A DNA stretch of 50,329 bases from Methylobacterium goesingense (lineage in GTDB: Bacteria > Pseudomonadota > Alphaproteobacteria > Rhizobiales > Beijerinckiaceae). The position numbers were made by a program, and so were the translations under genes. The notes beneath the pieces were generated by a model. The model made no database searches and was not told where the DNA came from. It saw only the letters and a program-made list of their open reading frames with translations. Numbering within the stretch: position 1 is the stretch's first letter; every line of letters begins with the position of its first letter. Shown here piece by piece: positions 1 to 9,802 of the stretch. The stretch spans positions 1 to 50,329 of the forward strand of contig NZ_BPQL01000084.1 of NCBI RefSeq assembly GCF_022179225.1, read 5' to 3'.

Positions 1-1235
1 CCCTCCAGGGCCAGCGCCCCGAGGGAGACCCCGAGGCTGAGCGAGAGCTGCTGCGCTACGCTGGCAAGGCTCGTTGCGGCGCTCATCTCCCGGCTCTCCA
101 GTTCGGCATACGCGATGGCGTTGACGCAGGTGAATTGCAGCGAGCGCACGCAGCCGCCGATCAGCAGAACGCAGATGATGACCGCGTGCGGCGTCTCGGC
201 GGTGAAGAGGCCATTTACCGCTAGAAAGGCCGAGGCGACGAGCGCGTTGACGAGCATCACCCGGCGGAAGCCGTAGGCGCGCAGGATGCGGGGGCCGATG
301 ATCTTGATCAGGAGCGCGCCGGCCGCCGCCGCGAAGGTGATCAGCCCCGACCGGAGGGGGTCGAGCCCGAAGCCAATCTGCAGCATCAGCGGCAGCAGGA
401 AGGGGATCGCCCCGGTGCCGATCCGGAACAGGCTGCCGCCCGTCACAGCCGCCCGGAAGGTCGGATACCGCAGCAGGTCGAGGCGGATGACCGGATTGGC
501 CAGGCCGCGCGAATGCCGGAAGTACAGGGTGAGGAACACGCAGCCGGCGCCGAGGCAGATCCACGACAGGCCCTCCGGCAAGAGCTCTCGACCTGTGGAG
601 GCGAGACCGAGCATCAGCGTGGCGAGCCCTAGCCCGGAGAGCAGGAAGCCGAGAACGTCGAGGGGCGGACGCTCGGCCTCGCGGATGTTTTCGAAGTAGA
701 TCGTCGACAGCACGATGCCGGCGATGCCGATCGGGATGTTGATGAAGAAGATCCAGCGCCAGTCGAGATAGGTGGTGATGAAACCGCCCAGCGGTGGACC
801 GAAGATCGGTCCGATCAGGGCCGGGATCGTCAGGTAGGCCAGCGCGCTGACGAGTTCGCTCTTGGGTACGCTGCGCAGGATCACGAGGCGCCCCACCGGC
901 ACCATCATGGCGCCTCCGACCCCCTGGAAGAACCGGGCCGCGACGAAGCCGACGAGCGAGTTCGAGGCCGCACAGGCGAGCGAACCGGCCATGAACACCC
1001 CGAGGGCGATCCGGAACACGGTGCGGGCCCCGAACCGGTCGGCCATCCAGCCGCTGATTGGGATGAAGATCGCGAGGCTGACGAGATAGGCGGTCAGCGC
1101 GAGCTTCAGGGCGATCGGGTCCTCACCCAGACTCCTGGCGATGGCCGGGAGCGCGGTGGCGATCACGGTGGAATCGGTATTCTCCATGAAGAGCGCGGTG
1201 GCGACGACGAGGGGGACGATCTGGGACGTGCGCAT
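1..1235 (-). CDS. DHA2-family MFS multidrug exporter, partial (C-terminus beyond window)
   Basis: The reverse strand is open from an ATG at 1235 to the left edge (about 411 codons). It starts MRTSQIVPLVVATALFMENT and is a chain of hydrophobic helices. After helix 2 it has GWMADRFGAR, the motif A loop of the major facilitator superfamily, and further on DWRWIFFINIPIG, typical of the 14-helix DHA2 (EmrB/QacA) drug:H+ antiporters. Family members are usually 450-530 residues, so the last part is missing because the window ends. It probably acts in the inner membrane, exporting drugs or metabolites. The substrate cannot be told from sequence, and no EmrA partner is visible on this side. Confidence 0.85.
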   Translation of the reverse strand, partial: MRTSQIVPLVVATALFMENTDSTVIATALPAIARSLGEDPIALKLALTAYLVSLAIFIPISGWMADRFGARTVFRIALGVFMAGSLACAASNSLVGFVAARFFQGVGGAMMVPVGRLVILRSVPKSELVSALAYLTIPALIGPIFGPPLGGFITTYLDWRWIFFINIPIGIAGIVLSTIYFENIREAERPPLDVLGFLLSGLGLATLMLGLASTGRELLPEGLSWICLGAGCVFLTLYFRHSRGLANPVIRLDLLRYPTFRAAVTGGSLFRIGTGAIPFLLPLMLQIGFGLDPLRSGLITFAAAAGALLIKIIGPRILRAYGFRRVMLVNALVASAFLAVNGLFTAETPHAVIICVLLIGGCVRSLQFTCVNAIAYAELESREMSAATSLASVAQQLSLSLGVSLGALALE

Positions 1236-1540
1236 CGGCGTGACATAGGTCCGGTCAAGCCGCCCGAGTGCCTCCTGGCGGCGAAAAGTGAAACGCGGCC
1301 CGTGCGCGCTCGGTGACGAAACGCACGGGATGAATGTGGCATGTCGCACGTGCACGGCCGGGCCCTCCGGGCGGCGTGGCCCTGCGGCCACATCGGACCA
1401 GCAACGGACTAGGACCGGCGGCGCGCGCCTTTCCACAATGTTGCTGGAGCCGCTAAGCTCGGCTGCATGATCGGTCGCCGCTCGACTCCGCTTCGGAGTC
1501 GTGCCGGGCGCCCCCTACCACGGCTCCAAGAAAGTCCCCG
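1236..1540. other. Intergenic region between divergent genes, no gene seen
   Basis: This 305-bp gap separates the reverse-strand exporter and the forward lipoprotein gene. Short open frames cross it on both strands, but they are arginine/alanine/proline-rich, lack a good ribosome binding site and match no family I know. It should hold the two divergent promoters. I see no convincing -10/-35 pair or RNA gene. Confidence 0.4.
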
Positions 1541-2443
1541 ATGCTTCCGAGGTTCGAACATCGACGCAGGCTGGCCGGCTTCGTCTCCTGCCTGGCGCTG
1601 GCGGTTGCCGTCGCCGGCTGCGGCACCGTCGTCCTGACGGAATCGGGCGCGCTGACGCGCTACGACCGCCTCACCGCCAGCGACGAGACGGCCAGCTCCT
1701 CGCGAATCTTCGTCGATCCGGCTGTCCTGACGGCCACCCGGACCGTGCGGATCGTGCCCACCACCTTCTCCGAGGTCGTGGCCCCGGGACTGACGCCGGC
1801 CGAGCGCAAGCTCGTCGCCAACGCGGCCGACCGGGCGCTCTGCTATGAGCTCTCCCTGCGCTACGACGTCGTCACCGGCCGGAAGGCCGACCTCACCGTG
1901 CGCTCGGCGGTGACCCGGATCGACCTCACCAACGTGCCGGCGGCCGGCGCCACCGTGGCGACCTCGGCCGGCATCACCATCGCGTCCCAACTCGGCGCCG
2001 GCTTCGCGACGGCGGTGGGCCGCGTCCCGATCCCCCGCATCCCGATCGGGCTCGGCAGCCTGACGGTCGAGGCCGAGGCCCTGGACAGCCGCAACGTGCA
2101 GCGGGCCGCGATGGTCTGGGGCGGCGCCAGCAACGCCTTCACCAATCAGGCCCGGTTCTCCCCGGCCAGCGACGCCTACGACCTCGCCGGCGAATTCGGC
2201 CAGGATTTCGGCTACTACCTCGCCACCGGCGAAGACCCGTTCAAGGCGCCGGTCACGCTGCCGACCTACGACCGCGTCCGCATCACGACGCTGGGTGAAG
2301 CCCCCCTCGATCCGGATTGCGAGGCCTTCGGCCGTGCTCCCGGCCTCGACGGCATCCTGGGCGACTATGTCGGCGCCCCGCCGGAATGGACCGACAAGGG
2401 ACCGGCCGAGGGCCTGCCCGGCGCCCCCCGGGGCCTGCGCTAG
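1541..2443 (+). CDS. DUF3313-type outer-membrane lipoprotein
   Basis: A 300-residue protein with a basic N-terminus (RFEHRRR), a hydrophobic stretch (about residues 11-26) and a lipobox ending AVAG-C, with the lipidated cysteine at residue 27. The mature part begins with a short Ser/Thr/Asp-rich segment and resembles DUF3313, an alpha/beta lipoprotein domain of unknown function (features such as FVDPAVL, a conserved Tyr/Leu-rich core, and NAFTNQARFSPASDAYDLAGEFG near the C-terminus). Cellular place: periplasmic face of a membrane, after Lol or Lgt/Lsp processing. It is followed by a hairpin and then guaB, so it is probably transcribed alone. Function unknown. Confidence 0.8.
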   Translation: MLPRFEHRRRLAGFVSCLALAVAVAGCGTVVLTESGALTRYDRLTASDETASSSRIFVDPAVLTATRTVRIVPTTFSEVVAPGLTPAERKLVANAADRALCYELSLRYDVVTGRKADLTVRSAVTRIDLTNVPAAGATVATSAGITIASQLGAGFATAVGRVPIPRIPIGLGSLTVEAEALDSRNVQRAAMVWGGASNAFTNQARFSPASDAYDLAGEFGQDFGYYLATGEDPFKAPVTLPTYDRVRITTLGEAPLDPDCEAFGRAPGLDGILGDYVGAPPEWTDKGPAEGLPGAPRGLR

Positions 2444-2451
2444 GCGCAACC

Positions 2452-2497
2452 CCCACCGGACGAAGGCTCATCCGGCGCATTTTCCTGTGTCGGTGGG
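2452..2497 (+). terminator. Hairpin(s) after the DUF3313 gene, possible terminator
   Basis: Two overlapping stem-loops can form. The inner one pairs CCGGACGA (2456-2463) with TCATCCGG (2468-2475) with one mismatch and is followed by CGCATTTT. The outer one pairs CCCACCG (2452-2458) with CGGTGGG (2491-2497). They share 2456-2458 and exclude each other. The position, 8-54 bases past the stop, fits termination of the lipoprotein mRNA. The U-tract is short. Confidence 0.4.
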
Positions 2498-2556
2498 CCC
2501 GTGCCGGCTTTGCGTGGCGTCCCGGCGCATGATACTGGCCCGTGCCAACCCGATGA

Positions 2557-4101
<1,545 letters not shown>

Positions 4102-4136
4102 CCCGCGCGGCGCGGACCCAGCCCGCGCGGGCCCGC

Positions 4137-4150
4137 GCCGGATATCCGGC
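4137..4150. repeat. 14-bp perfect palindrome between guaB and the MAPEG gene
   Basis: GCCGGATATCCGGC is its own reverse complement. It lies 36 bases past the guaB stop, just upstream of the ribosome binding site of the next gene. It overlaps a GC-rich region that can also pair (GGCGCGG 4109-4115 with CCGCGCC 4133-4139). It could weaken read-through from guaB or be a protein site. No function is shown. Confidence 0.35.
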
Positions 4151-4175
4151 CGGGTCGTCGGGCGAAGGAGACGCC

Positions 4176-4607
4176 GTGACCGTCCAAGCCATCCTGGCCC
4201 CTGACTTCGCCCAGATCTTCCTCACCTTCGCGCTGCTGTTCTGGACCGGGCATAAGCGCCTCTCCGCGCTGCGCAGCGGCGGCACGAAGGGCTGCGAACT
4301 CTCGCTCGGCCAGCGCGACTGGCCGGCCCCGGCCCAGCAGGCGGCCAACACCTTCGCGAACCAGTTCGAGATCCCGGTCCTGTTCTACGTCCTGGTCGGC
4401 TTCGCCATGGCGACGCGCAAGGCTGACCTGCTCTTCGTGGTCCTGGCCTGGGTCTTCGTTGCGACGCGCTTCCTCCACGCCCGAATCTACCTCACCACCA
4501 ATCACGTCCCGTCGCGGTTCCGGGCGTTCACCGCCGGGACGCTGGTGCTGCTGGCGATGTGGATCGTCTTCGCGGTCCGGATTTTCCTGGCGCCGGCCGG
4601 CGTTTGA
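4176..4607 (+). CDS. MAPEG-family membrane protein
   Basis: A 143-residue integral membrane protein with about four hydrophobic helices (near residues 8-25, 65-85, 90-105, 115-138). It shows the pattern of bacterial MAPEG proteins (membrane-associated proteins in eicosanoid and glutathione metabolism): a polar loop with a conserved Asn (NTFANQFEIPVLFY) between helices 1 and 2 and ARFLHARIYL-type Arg/His residues later. The GTG start at 4176 follows a strong GAAGGAG site (4164-4170). Bacterial members are mostly uncharacterised; some have glutathione transferase or peroxidase activity. No partner enzyme is visible here. Confidence 0.8.
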   Translation: MTVQAILAPDFAQIFLTFALLFWTGHKRLSALRSGGTKGCELSLGQRDWPAPAQQAANTFANQFEIPVLFYVLVGFAMATRKADLLFVVLAWVFVATRFLHARIYLTTNHVPSRFRAFTAGTLVLLAMWIVFAVRIFLAPAGV

Positions 4608-4684
4608 AACGCTACCAAGGCGCACCATCGGCGGTCGATGCCCGGAATGGGCGGTGACCCGCGAAGAACGAAGTGGAGGACATC

Positions 4685-5638
4685 ATGCGCGTGCTCGTTG
4701 TCGGCGCCGGAGCCACCGGCGGATACTTTGGTGCGCGCCTCGCCGAGGCCGGCCGCGACGTAACCTTCCTCGTCCGTCCGGCCCGCGCCGAGACGCTCGC
4801 GCATGCCGGCCTGAAGGTCGAGGGTCCGGCCGGCAATCTGCACATCGCGGCGCCACAGACCGTCACGGCCGCCGATCTCGCGGCCGGAAAGGCCGGCGCC
4901 TTCGACCTCGTGCTGTTCTCCTGCAAGGCCTACGACCTCGACGGCGCTATCTCGGACGTCGCGCCGGCCATCGGAGCCGAGACCGCGATCCTCCCCCTGC
5001 TCAACGGCATGCGCCACCTCGACGCCCTCGACGCGCGGTTCGGGGCGGAGCGCGTGCTCGGCGGGTCCTGCGCCATCGCGGCGACTCTGGGCCCGGCGGG
5101 CGAGATCCGACAAATGAACCAGCTCCACACCCTGACCTTCGGCGAGCGGGCCGGCGGTCGTTCCGCGCGGGTCGAGGCCATCGAGGCGCTGATGCGGGGC
5201 GTGAATTTCCAGCCGCGCCTCAGCGAGAGCATGGTCCTAGAGATGTGGGAGAAGTGGAGCTTCCTGGCGACGCTGGCCGGATCGACCTGCCTCATGCGCG
5301 CCACCATCGGCGACATCGTCGCCGCCCCAGGCGGGCTCGGCTTCATCGAGGCGCTGATGGAGGAGTGCCGCGCCATCGCCGAGGCCGCCGGCTACGCGCC
5401 GCGCCCGAACGTGGCGGACAACACGCGCAAGACCCTGACCGCCGAGGGCTCCGCCTTCACCGCCTCGATGCTGCGCGACATCGAGGGCGGCGCCCGGATC
5501 GAGGCCGACCACATCATCGGCGACCTGATCGCCCGGGCACCCGACGCGGACGGGCATCCGATGCTCGACCGCGTCTACACCCACCTCAAGGCCTACGAGA
5601 ACCGCCGCGCCCGCGAGGCGGCGGCCAAGACTCAGTAA
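4685..5638 (+). CDS. panE: 2-dehydropantoate 2-reductase family protein
   Basis: A 317-residue NADPH-dependent reductase of the ketopantoate reductase family. It would reduce 2-dehydropantoate to pantoate in pantothenate/CoA synthesis. The N-terminal Rossmann motif is VVGAGATGGYFG. Further family signs are LLNGMRH, the segment with Lys in MWEKWSFLA and the ADHIIGDLI helix near the C-terminus. ATG 4685 is chosen because TGGAGGA (4674-4680) sits just upstream; an in-frame GTG at 4673 would lie on that site. The family has several paralogues with other 2-oxo acid substrates, so PanE activity is probable but not certain. Its 3' end overlaps the convergent lipoprotein gene by 7 bp. Confidence 0.82.
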   Translation: MRVLVVGAGATGGYFGARLAEAGRDVTFLVRPARAETLAHAGLKVEGPAGNLHIAAPQTVTAADLAAGKAGAFDLVLFSCKAYDLDGAISDVAPAIGAETAILPLLNGMRHLDALDARFGAERVLGGSCAIAATLGPAGEIRQMNQLHTLTFGERAGGRSARVEAIEALMRGVNFQPRLSESMVLEMWEKWSFLATLAGSTCLMRATIGDIVAAPGGLGFIEALMEECRAIAEAAGYAPRPNVADNTRKTLTAEGSAFTASMLRDIEGGARIEADHIIGDLIARAPDADGHPMLDRVYTHLKAYENRRAREAAAKTQ

Positions 5639-5799
5639 CGCGGCCCGGGGGGCGGCGGCGCGCCGTACTCGAGCTGGGTCTTGGCATCGAGGCGGCGCGG
5701 CGGCGGGGCCGACAGGTCCGGTGCGGCCGGCGCCGTGGAGCAGGCCGCGACCGCCAGCATGAGGAGGCCGGCGAGGCTGAGATGGATGACGGGAGACAT
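5632..5799 (-). CDS. Small proline-rich lipoprotein
   Basis: A 55-residue protein: MSPVIHLSLAGLLMLAVAAC is a lipoprotein signal with lipobox AVAA-C (Cys20), followed by a short Pro/Ala-rich tail ending PPPPGPRY. The upstream in-frame extension lacks signal-peptide character, so ATG 5799 is preferred; the upstream sequence TAGAGAACCCC gives only a weak ribosome binding site. No domain is recognisable. Small lipoproteins of this kind are common in Methylobacteriaceae. It is convergent with the panE-like gene and overlaps it by 7 bp. Confidence 0.65.
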   Translation of the reverse strand: MSPVIHLSLAGLLMLAVAACSTAPAAPDLSAPPPRRLDAKTQLEYGAPPPPGPRY

Positions 5800-5885
5800 G
5801 GGGTTCTCTAAAGCTCCATGGGTCCGCTCCGCGCGGCACCCTGGCTCAAGCTGAGCCGTGAAGGCGCCGGAAGCTCGACCGTATT

Positions 5886-7265
5886 GTGACGGGCGACCGC
5901 CCGAAGCGTGGCCGTATCGCGGCACCCGCCGAGAGCGGCGCCGAGAACTCCGAGGACTTTGCCCTGACGCCCCCCGCCCGCCTGTCCGCCGCCATCGAAG
6001 TCCTCGCCGATATCGCGGCGCGCCGCCGCCCCGCTGCCGATGCCCTCAAGGATTGGGGCCTGGCCCACCGCTTCGCCGGATCAGGCGACCGCGCCGCCAT
6101 CGCGAGCCTCGTCTACGACACCCTGCGCCGCCGCGCCTCCGCTGCCTGGATCATGGCCGACGAGAGCCCGCGCGGTCTCGTCATCGGCATGCTGCGCCTC
6201 CAGTACGGCCTCGCCGCCCCCACCATCGCGGAGATGTTCAGCGGCGAGCGCTTCGCCCCGGATCCCCTGACCGCCGACGAGTGGACGCGCCTGACCGAGG
6301 GGACACTGGCGGACGCGCCGCTACACGTCGCCGGGGACGTGCCCGAATGGGTGCTTCCCTCCCTAGAGGCTATCCTGGGGGCCGAGACCCGCGACGAGCT
6401 GCGCGCCCTGAGCCGGCGCGCGCCCCTCGATATCCGCATCAACACCCTGAAGCACAGCCGCGCCGACGCCCTGGCGGGCCTCGCACACCTCACCCCGGAA
6501 CCGACCCCGCATGCGCCGAACGGCCTGCGCATTCCCATCGGCGAGGATGGACGCGGCCCGGCCCTTCATGTCGAGCCGGAATTCATCGATGGGTGGTACG
6601 AGATCCAGGACGAGGGCTCGCAGCTCGCGAGCCTGTTGAGCGGCGCGCGGCCCGGCGAGACCGTCATCGATCTGTGCGCCGGCGGCGGCGGCAAGACCCT
6701 GAGTCTGGCCGCGATGATGGAGAATACCGGCCGGCTTGTGGCCAGCGACGACGACCCGCGCCGTCTGGCCCCGATCCACGAGCGCCTGCGCCGCGCGGGC
6801 GCCGTCGCGGAAATCCGCACGCCCCGCGCCGGCCGGGCCCGCGCCGACGTGCTTGGCGACCTCGATGGCGGCGCCGACCGCGTCCTCGTCGATGCCCCCT
6901 GCACCGGCTCCGGAACCTGGCGGCGCAATCCCGACGCGAAATGGCGGTTGCGCCCGAACGCCTTGAGCCTCCGCGTCGCCGATCAGGCCGCGGTGCTCGA
7001 CCGGGCGGCGCGGCTGGTACGGCCCGGCGGGCGCATCACCTACATCACCTGTTCGCTTCTGCCCGAGGAGAATGACGCCGCCGTCGCCGGCCTCCTGGCG
7101 CGACGCCCGGACGACTTCGCGGTCATCCCCGCTGCCGACATCGTAGCGGCGTACGCCCCCGGAATCGCGCCGTCCGTTCGTTTCACCCGGCATGGCCTCC
7201 AGATGAGTCCCGCCCTGACCGGCACGGACGGCTTCTACGTGGCCACCCTGGCGAGACGGGGCTGA
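5886..7265 (+). CDS. RsmB/NOP2-family RNA (cytosine-5) methyltransferase
   Basis: A 459-residue SAM-dependent methyltransferase. The N-terminal NusB-like helical region (about 25-140, e.g. GSGDRAAIASLVYDTLRRR) is followed by a PUA-like linker and the catalytic fold. Motif I is DLCAGGGGKTLSLA, motif IV is VDAPCTGSGTWRRNP with Cys339, and motif VI is YITCSLLPEEN with Cys389. These two cysteines are the release and nucleophile residues of the RsmB (Sun/Fmu) family. Likely substrate: 16S rRNA (C967 in E. coli), though the NusB-like region is shorter than in E. coli RsmB and another RNA is possible. GTG start at 5886. A 16-bp tandem duplication spans the stop codon. Confidence 0.88.
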   Translation: MTGDRPKRGRIAAPAESGAENSEDFALTPPARLSAAIEVLADIAARRRPAADALKDWGLAHRFAGSGDRAAIASLVYDTLRRRASAAWIMADESPRGLVIGMLRLQYGLAAPTIAEMFSGERFAPDPLTADEWTRLTEGTLADAPLHVAGDVPEWVLPSLEAILGAETRDELRALSRRAPLDIRINTLKHSRADALAGLAHLTPEPTPHAPNGLRIPIGEDGRGPALHVEPEFIDGWYEIQDEGSQLASLLSGARPGETVIDLCAGGGGKTLSLAAMMENTGRLVASDDDPRRLAPIHERLRRAGAVAEIRTPRAGRARADVLGDLDGGADRVLVDAPCTGSGTWRRNPDAKWRLRPNALSLRVADQAAVLDRAARLVRPGGRITYITCSLLPEENDAAVAGLLARRPDDFAVIPAADIVAAYAPGIAPSVRFTRHGLQMSPALTGTDGFYVATLARRG

Positions 7266-7288
7266 AACGAGACGGGGCTGAAACGAGA
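7252..7288. repeat. 16-bp tandem duplication across the rsmB-like stop codon
   Basis: GACGGGGCTGAAACGA occurs at 7255-7270 and again at 7271-7286; the periodic run extends 7252-7288 (2.3 units, no mismatch). The first copy contains the TGA stop at 7263-7265. Perfect identity suggests a recent replication-slippage type event. Confidence 0.85.
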
Positions 7289-7311
7289 AATGGCCCCCGA
7301 CGGGGGCCATT
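7289..7311. terminator. Perfect hairpin between convergent genes, bidirectional terminator candidate
   Basis: AATGGCCCCC (7289-7298), loop GAC, GGGGGCCATT (7302-7311): a 10-bp perfect stem with a 3-base loop. It lies 24 bases past the RsmB-like stop and 60 bases past the end of the convergent small secreted protein gene. No long T-run follows, as is common in GC-rich genomes. Confidence 0.7.
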
Positions 7312-7371
7312 CCGTATCCGTGAGCGGGGACGTCCGAGCGGTGCCCGATCGGACGTCGCACTGCTCGAATT

Positions 7372-7599
7372 TCAGAAGCAGCGGCGCTTGCGCACCACGA
7401 CGACCCGACCCAAGGGGCCACGGCGCTTGGTGACGACCGTCTTGCAGCGGGGGCCGCGGATCACCGTCCGCTCGACGACGCGCACCTGTTCGATGCCACT
7501 GGCCGGGGCGACACCCGCCGGGACGGGCAGGGCGGAAGCAGCGGTGGTGCCGAGACCGGTGAGGGCGAGGGCGGCGATCCCGAAGATGGTGGCTCTCAT
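7372..7599 (-). CDS. Small secreted basic protein of unknown function
   Basis: A 75-residue protein with a Sec signal peptide (MRATIFGIAALALTGLGTTA, likely cleavage after ASA). The short mature part contains two cysteines (GPRCKTVV and a terminal RRCF) and many Arg/Lys/Val residues. Start ATG 7599 has AGGAG 8 bases upstream. The cysteines could form a periplasmic disulfide. No family recognised. Confidence 0.65.
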   Translation of the reverse strand: MRATIFGIAALALTGLGTTAASALPVPAGVAPASGIEQVRVVERTVIRGPRCKTVVTKRRGPLGRVVVVRKRRCF

Positions 7600-7763
7600 G
7601 GCTGAGGCTCCTGTTCGTTGCTGGGGGCGTCGGTTTCGGGGCCGCGCGGTGAACGTTCGGTTAACGCGCCGGACCTCCCCATCCCCAGCCCGGTGCCGAT
7701 CGCGTGACCGCTCTGCGAGCCGATCCGTTGCACAGGATCGAGGCCTCGTCTAACTCCGGTTCC

Positions 7764-9320
7764 ATGACGACAGAACACGACAAAATCCTCATCGTGGATT
7801 TCGGCAGCCAGGTGACGCAGCTCATCGCGCGCCGCGTGCGCGAAGAGGGGGTCTATTGCGAGATCGTCCCCTTTACGAAGGCGGCCGAGGCCTTCGCGGA
7901 GACGAAGCCCAAGGGCGTGATCCTCTCGGGCGGCCCCGAATCGGTGACCACCGAAGCCTCGCCCCGGACGCCACAGGTCGTGTTCGATTCGGGCGTGCCG
8001 GTCTTCGGCATCTGCTACGGCCAGCAGGCTATGGCGGCCCAGCTCGGCGGCGAGGTCGAGGGTGGCCACCACGCCGAGTTCGGCCGGGCCGAGATCGAGA
8101 TCCTGTCGGAATGCCCTCTGTTCAAGGGCGTGTGGCATGTCGGTGAGCACTACCCCGTCTGGATGAGCCACGGCGACCGCGTCACCAAGCTCCCCAACGG
8201 CTTCACCACCGTCGCCATGTCGAAGAACGCCCCCTTCGCGGCAGTGGCCGACGAGGCGCGCGGCTACTACGCGGTGCAGTTCCACCCGGAGGTGGCGCAC
8301 ACGCCGCACGGTGCCCTGCTGATCCGCAACTTCGTCCGCGACATCGCCGGGTGCTCCGGCGACTGGACCATGGGCGCCTACCGCGAGGAGGCGATCGAGA
8401 AGATCCGCGCGCAGGTGGGCCGTGAGCGGGTGATCTGCGGCCTGTCGGGCGGCGTCGATTCGGCGGTCGCGGCGGTGCTTATTCACGAAGCGATCGGTGA
8501 TCAGCTCACCTGCGTCTTCGTCGACCACGGTCTGCTGCGGATGGGCGAGGCCGAGGAGGTCGTGCGCTTGTTCCGCGACCACTACAACATCCCCCTCGTC
8601 CACGTGGAGGCGCAGGATCTGTTCCTCGGAGAACTGAACGGCGTCAGCGACCCGGAGCAGAAGCGCAAGACGATCGGGCGCCTGTTCATCGACGTGTTCG
8701 AGGCCGAATCGAAGAAGATCGGCGGCGCCGCCTTCCTGGCCCAGGGCACCCTCTACCCGGACGTGATCGAGAGCGTGTCGTTCACCGGCGGCCCGTCGGT
8801 GACCATCAAGTCGCACCACAATGTCGGCGGCCTGCCCGAGCGCATGAACATGCAACTGGTCGAGCCCCTGCGCGAACTGTTCAAGGACGAGGTGCGGGTG
8901 CTCGGCAAGGAACTCGGGCTGCCCGAGGCCTTCGTCGGACGCCATCCCTTCCCGGGCCCGGGTCTGGCCATCCGCTGCCCCGGCACGATCACGCCCGAGA
9001 AGCTGGAGGCCCTGCGCAAGGCCGACGCGATCTACCTCGACGAGATCCGCAAGGCTGGGCTCTACGACACGATCTGGCAGGCTTTCGCGGTGATCCTTCC
9101 CGTGAAGACCGTCGGCGTGATGGGCGACGGCCGCACCTACGACCACGTCTGCGCGTTGCGCGCAGTCACTTCGGTCGACGGCATGACGGCGGATTTCTAC
9201 CCCTTCGACATGGCGTTCCTCGGCCGTGTGGCAACGCGGATCATCAACGAGGTCAAGGGCATCAACCGGGTGACCTACGACATCACCTCCAAGCCCCCCG
9301 GTACCATCGAGTGGGAGTGA
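7764..9320 (+). CDS. guaA: GMP synthase (glutamine-hydrolysing)
   Basis: Converts XMP + ATP + glutamine to GMP. The 518-residue length is normal. The N-terminal class I glutamine amidotransferase has [20 protein letters not shown], the nucleophile elbow GICYGQQ with Cys84, and the catalytic His/Glu in [11 protein letters not shown]. The ATP pyrophosphatase domain has the PP-loop SGGVDS at 228-233. The C-terminal dimerisation domain ends with KPPGTIEWE, as is typical. ATG 7764 (MTTEHDK) is preferred over an in-frame upstream GTG (7704). Together with guaB upstream this region carries both steps from IMP to GMP, though the two are not in one operon. Confidence 0.97.
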   Translation: MTTEHDKILIVDFGSQVTQLIARRVREEGVYCEIVPFTKAAEAFAETKPKGVILSGGPESVTTEASPRTPQVVFDSGVPVFGICYGQQAMAAQLGGEVEGGHHAEFGRAEIEILSECPLFKGVWHVGEHYPVWMSHGDRVTKLPNGFTTVAMSKNAPFAAVADEARGYYAVQFHPEVAHTPHGALLIRNFVRDIAGCSGDWTMGAYREEAIEKIRAQVGRERVICGLSGGVDSAVAAVLIHEAIGDQLTCVFVDHGLLRMGEAEEVVRLFRDHYNIPLVHVEAQDLFLGELNGVSDPEQKRKTIGRLFIDVFEAESKKIGGAAFLAQGTLYPDVIESVSFTGGPSVTIKSHHNVGGLPERMNMQLVEPLRELFKDEVRVLGKELGLPEAFVGRHPFPGPGLAIRCPGTITPEKLEALRKADAIYLDEIRKAGLYDTIWQAFAVILPVKTVGVMGDGRTYDHVCALRAVTSVDGMTADFYPFDMAFLGRVATRIINEVKGINRVTYDITSKPPGTIEWE

Positions 9321-9434
9321 TCCAGCGGGGCGTCAGGACGAATGGATCCGATGGCGAGATCCTGCGTCACCCGCTCCGGTGAAGGTTCGCAGATTCTGAT
9401 CTAGCGGACGATCCGCACCGCTGCGCCGTCGACG

Positions 9435-9451
9435 CGGACACGTCGTGTCCG
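9435..9451. repeat. Inverted repeat downstream of guaA
   Basis: CGGACAC-GTC-GTGTCCG is a perfect 7-bp stem with a 3-base loop, 115 bases past the guaA stop. It could be a terminator stem without a T-run or an operator for the transporter gene. Nothing else is seen to decide. Confidence 0.4.
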
Positions 9452-9634
9452 ACTCCGAGGCGCAATCGAGACCCCACGCAGATCATCCGTATCGCCTGCC
9501 AAGTCGTTTTCCTCGGCGTGGTAAGGCGCGCCGGCGTCCCCCAGCATTCGCTCGTTCGGCAATGGGGCTAGATCGGCACTTTTTTACAAAAAACCTTCGC
9601 GGCCGGTTCGCCCGTGAGCGCCGCACGCCCGGCG

Positions 9635-9702
9635 CATCGATGCCGTTCCGGTATCGATCCATCCAGCCTTTGAGTTGGACGCTGCCTCGCGGCGGGCCCT
9701 AG
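9635..9702 (+). promoter_or_regulatory. Glucarate transporter control region (paired ATCGAT boxes and promoter)
   Basis: Two ATCGAT boxes at 9636-9641 and 9653-9658, 17 bp apart, with the first in a perfect palindrome GCATCGATGC. They are followed by ATCCAGCCTTTGAGTTGGAC (9661-9680) and, 16 bp after TTGGAC, CCCTAG (9697-9702). The same arrangement with the same spacings occurs upstream of gudD (12092-12159); the 20-bp block matches at 18 of 20 bases. TTGGAC-N16-CCCTAG may be the -35/-10 pair. The ATCGAT pair is a plausible site for the LysR regulator encoded between the two operons. Conservation is seen; function is inferred. Confidence 0.6.
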
Positions 9703-9802
9703 GCTCGACCCTGCAAATGGCCGCCGTGTCCGAAAGGATCTGAGAACGGCCGATGTCCGCTACGGCAATAGCCGGGCGGGTCCGCTTTCAGGGAGAGACG
9801 CC

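Larger units (their letters stand above)
9321..9802. other. Intergenic region: guaA 3' side and gudP control region
   Basis: This 482-bp gap has no convincing gene. An 85-codon GTG-start frame at 9445-9702 is arginine/proline-rich, has no family resemblance, and would overlap the promoter. The gap does hold an inverted repeat at 9435-9451, an unusual TTTTTT-AC-AAAAAA tract at 9580-9593 in otherwise GC-rich DNA, and the conserved control region at 9635-9702. Confidence 0.55.

Noticed and set aside
1163..1470. Short frames on both strands in the exporter/lipoprotein gap
   Set aside because: Composition is not protein-like, starts lack ribosome binding sites, and one overlaps the start of the exporter gene.
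9445..9702. 85-codon frame downstream of guaA
   Set aside because: No ribosome binding site, Arg/Pro-rich translation, and it runs through the conserved glucarate control region.
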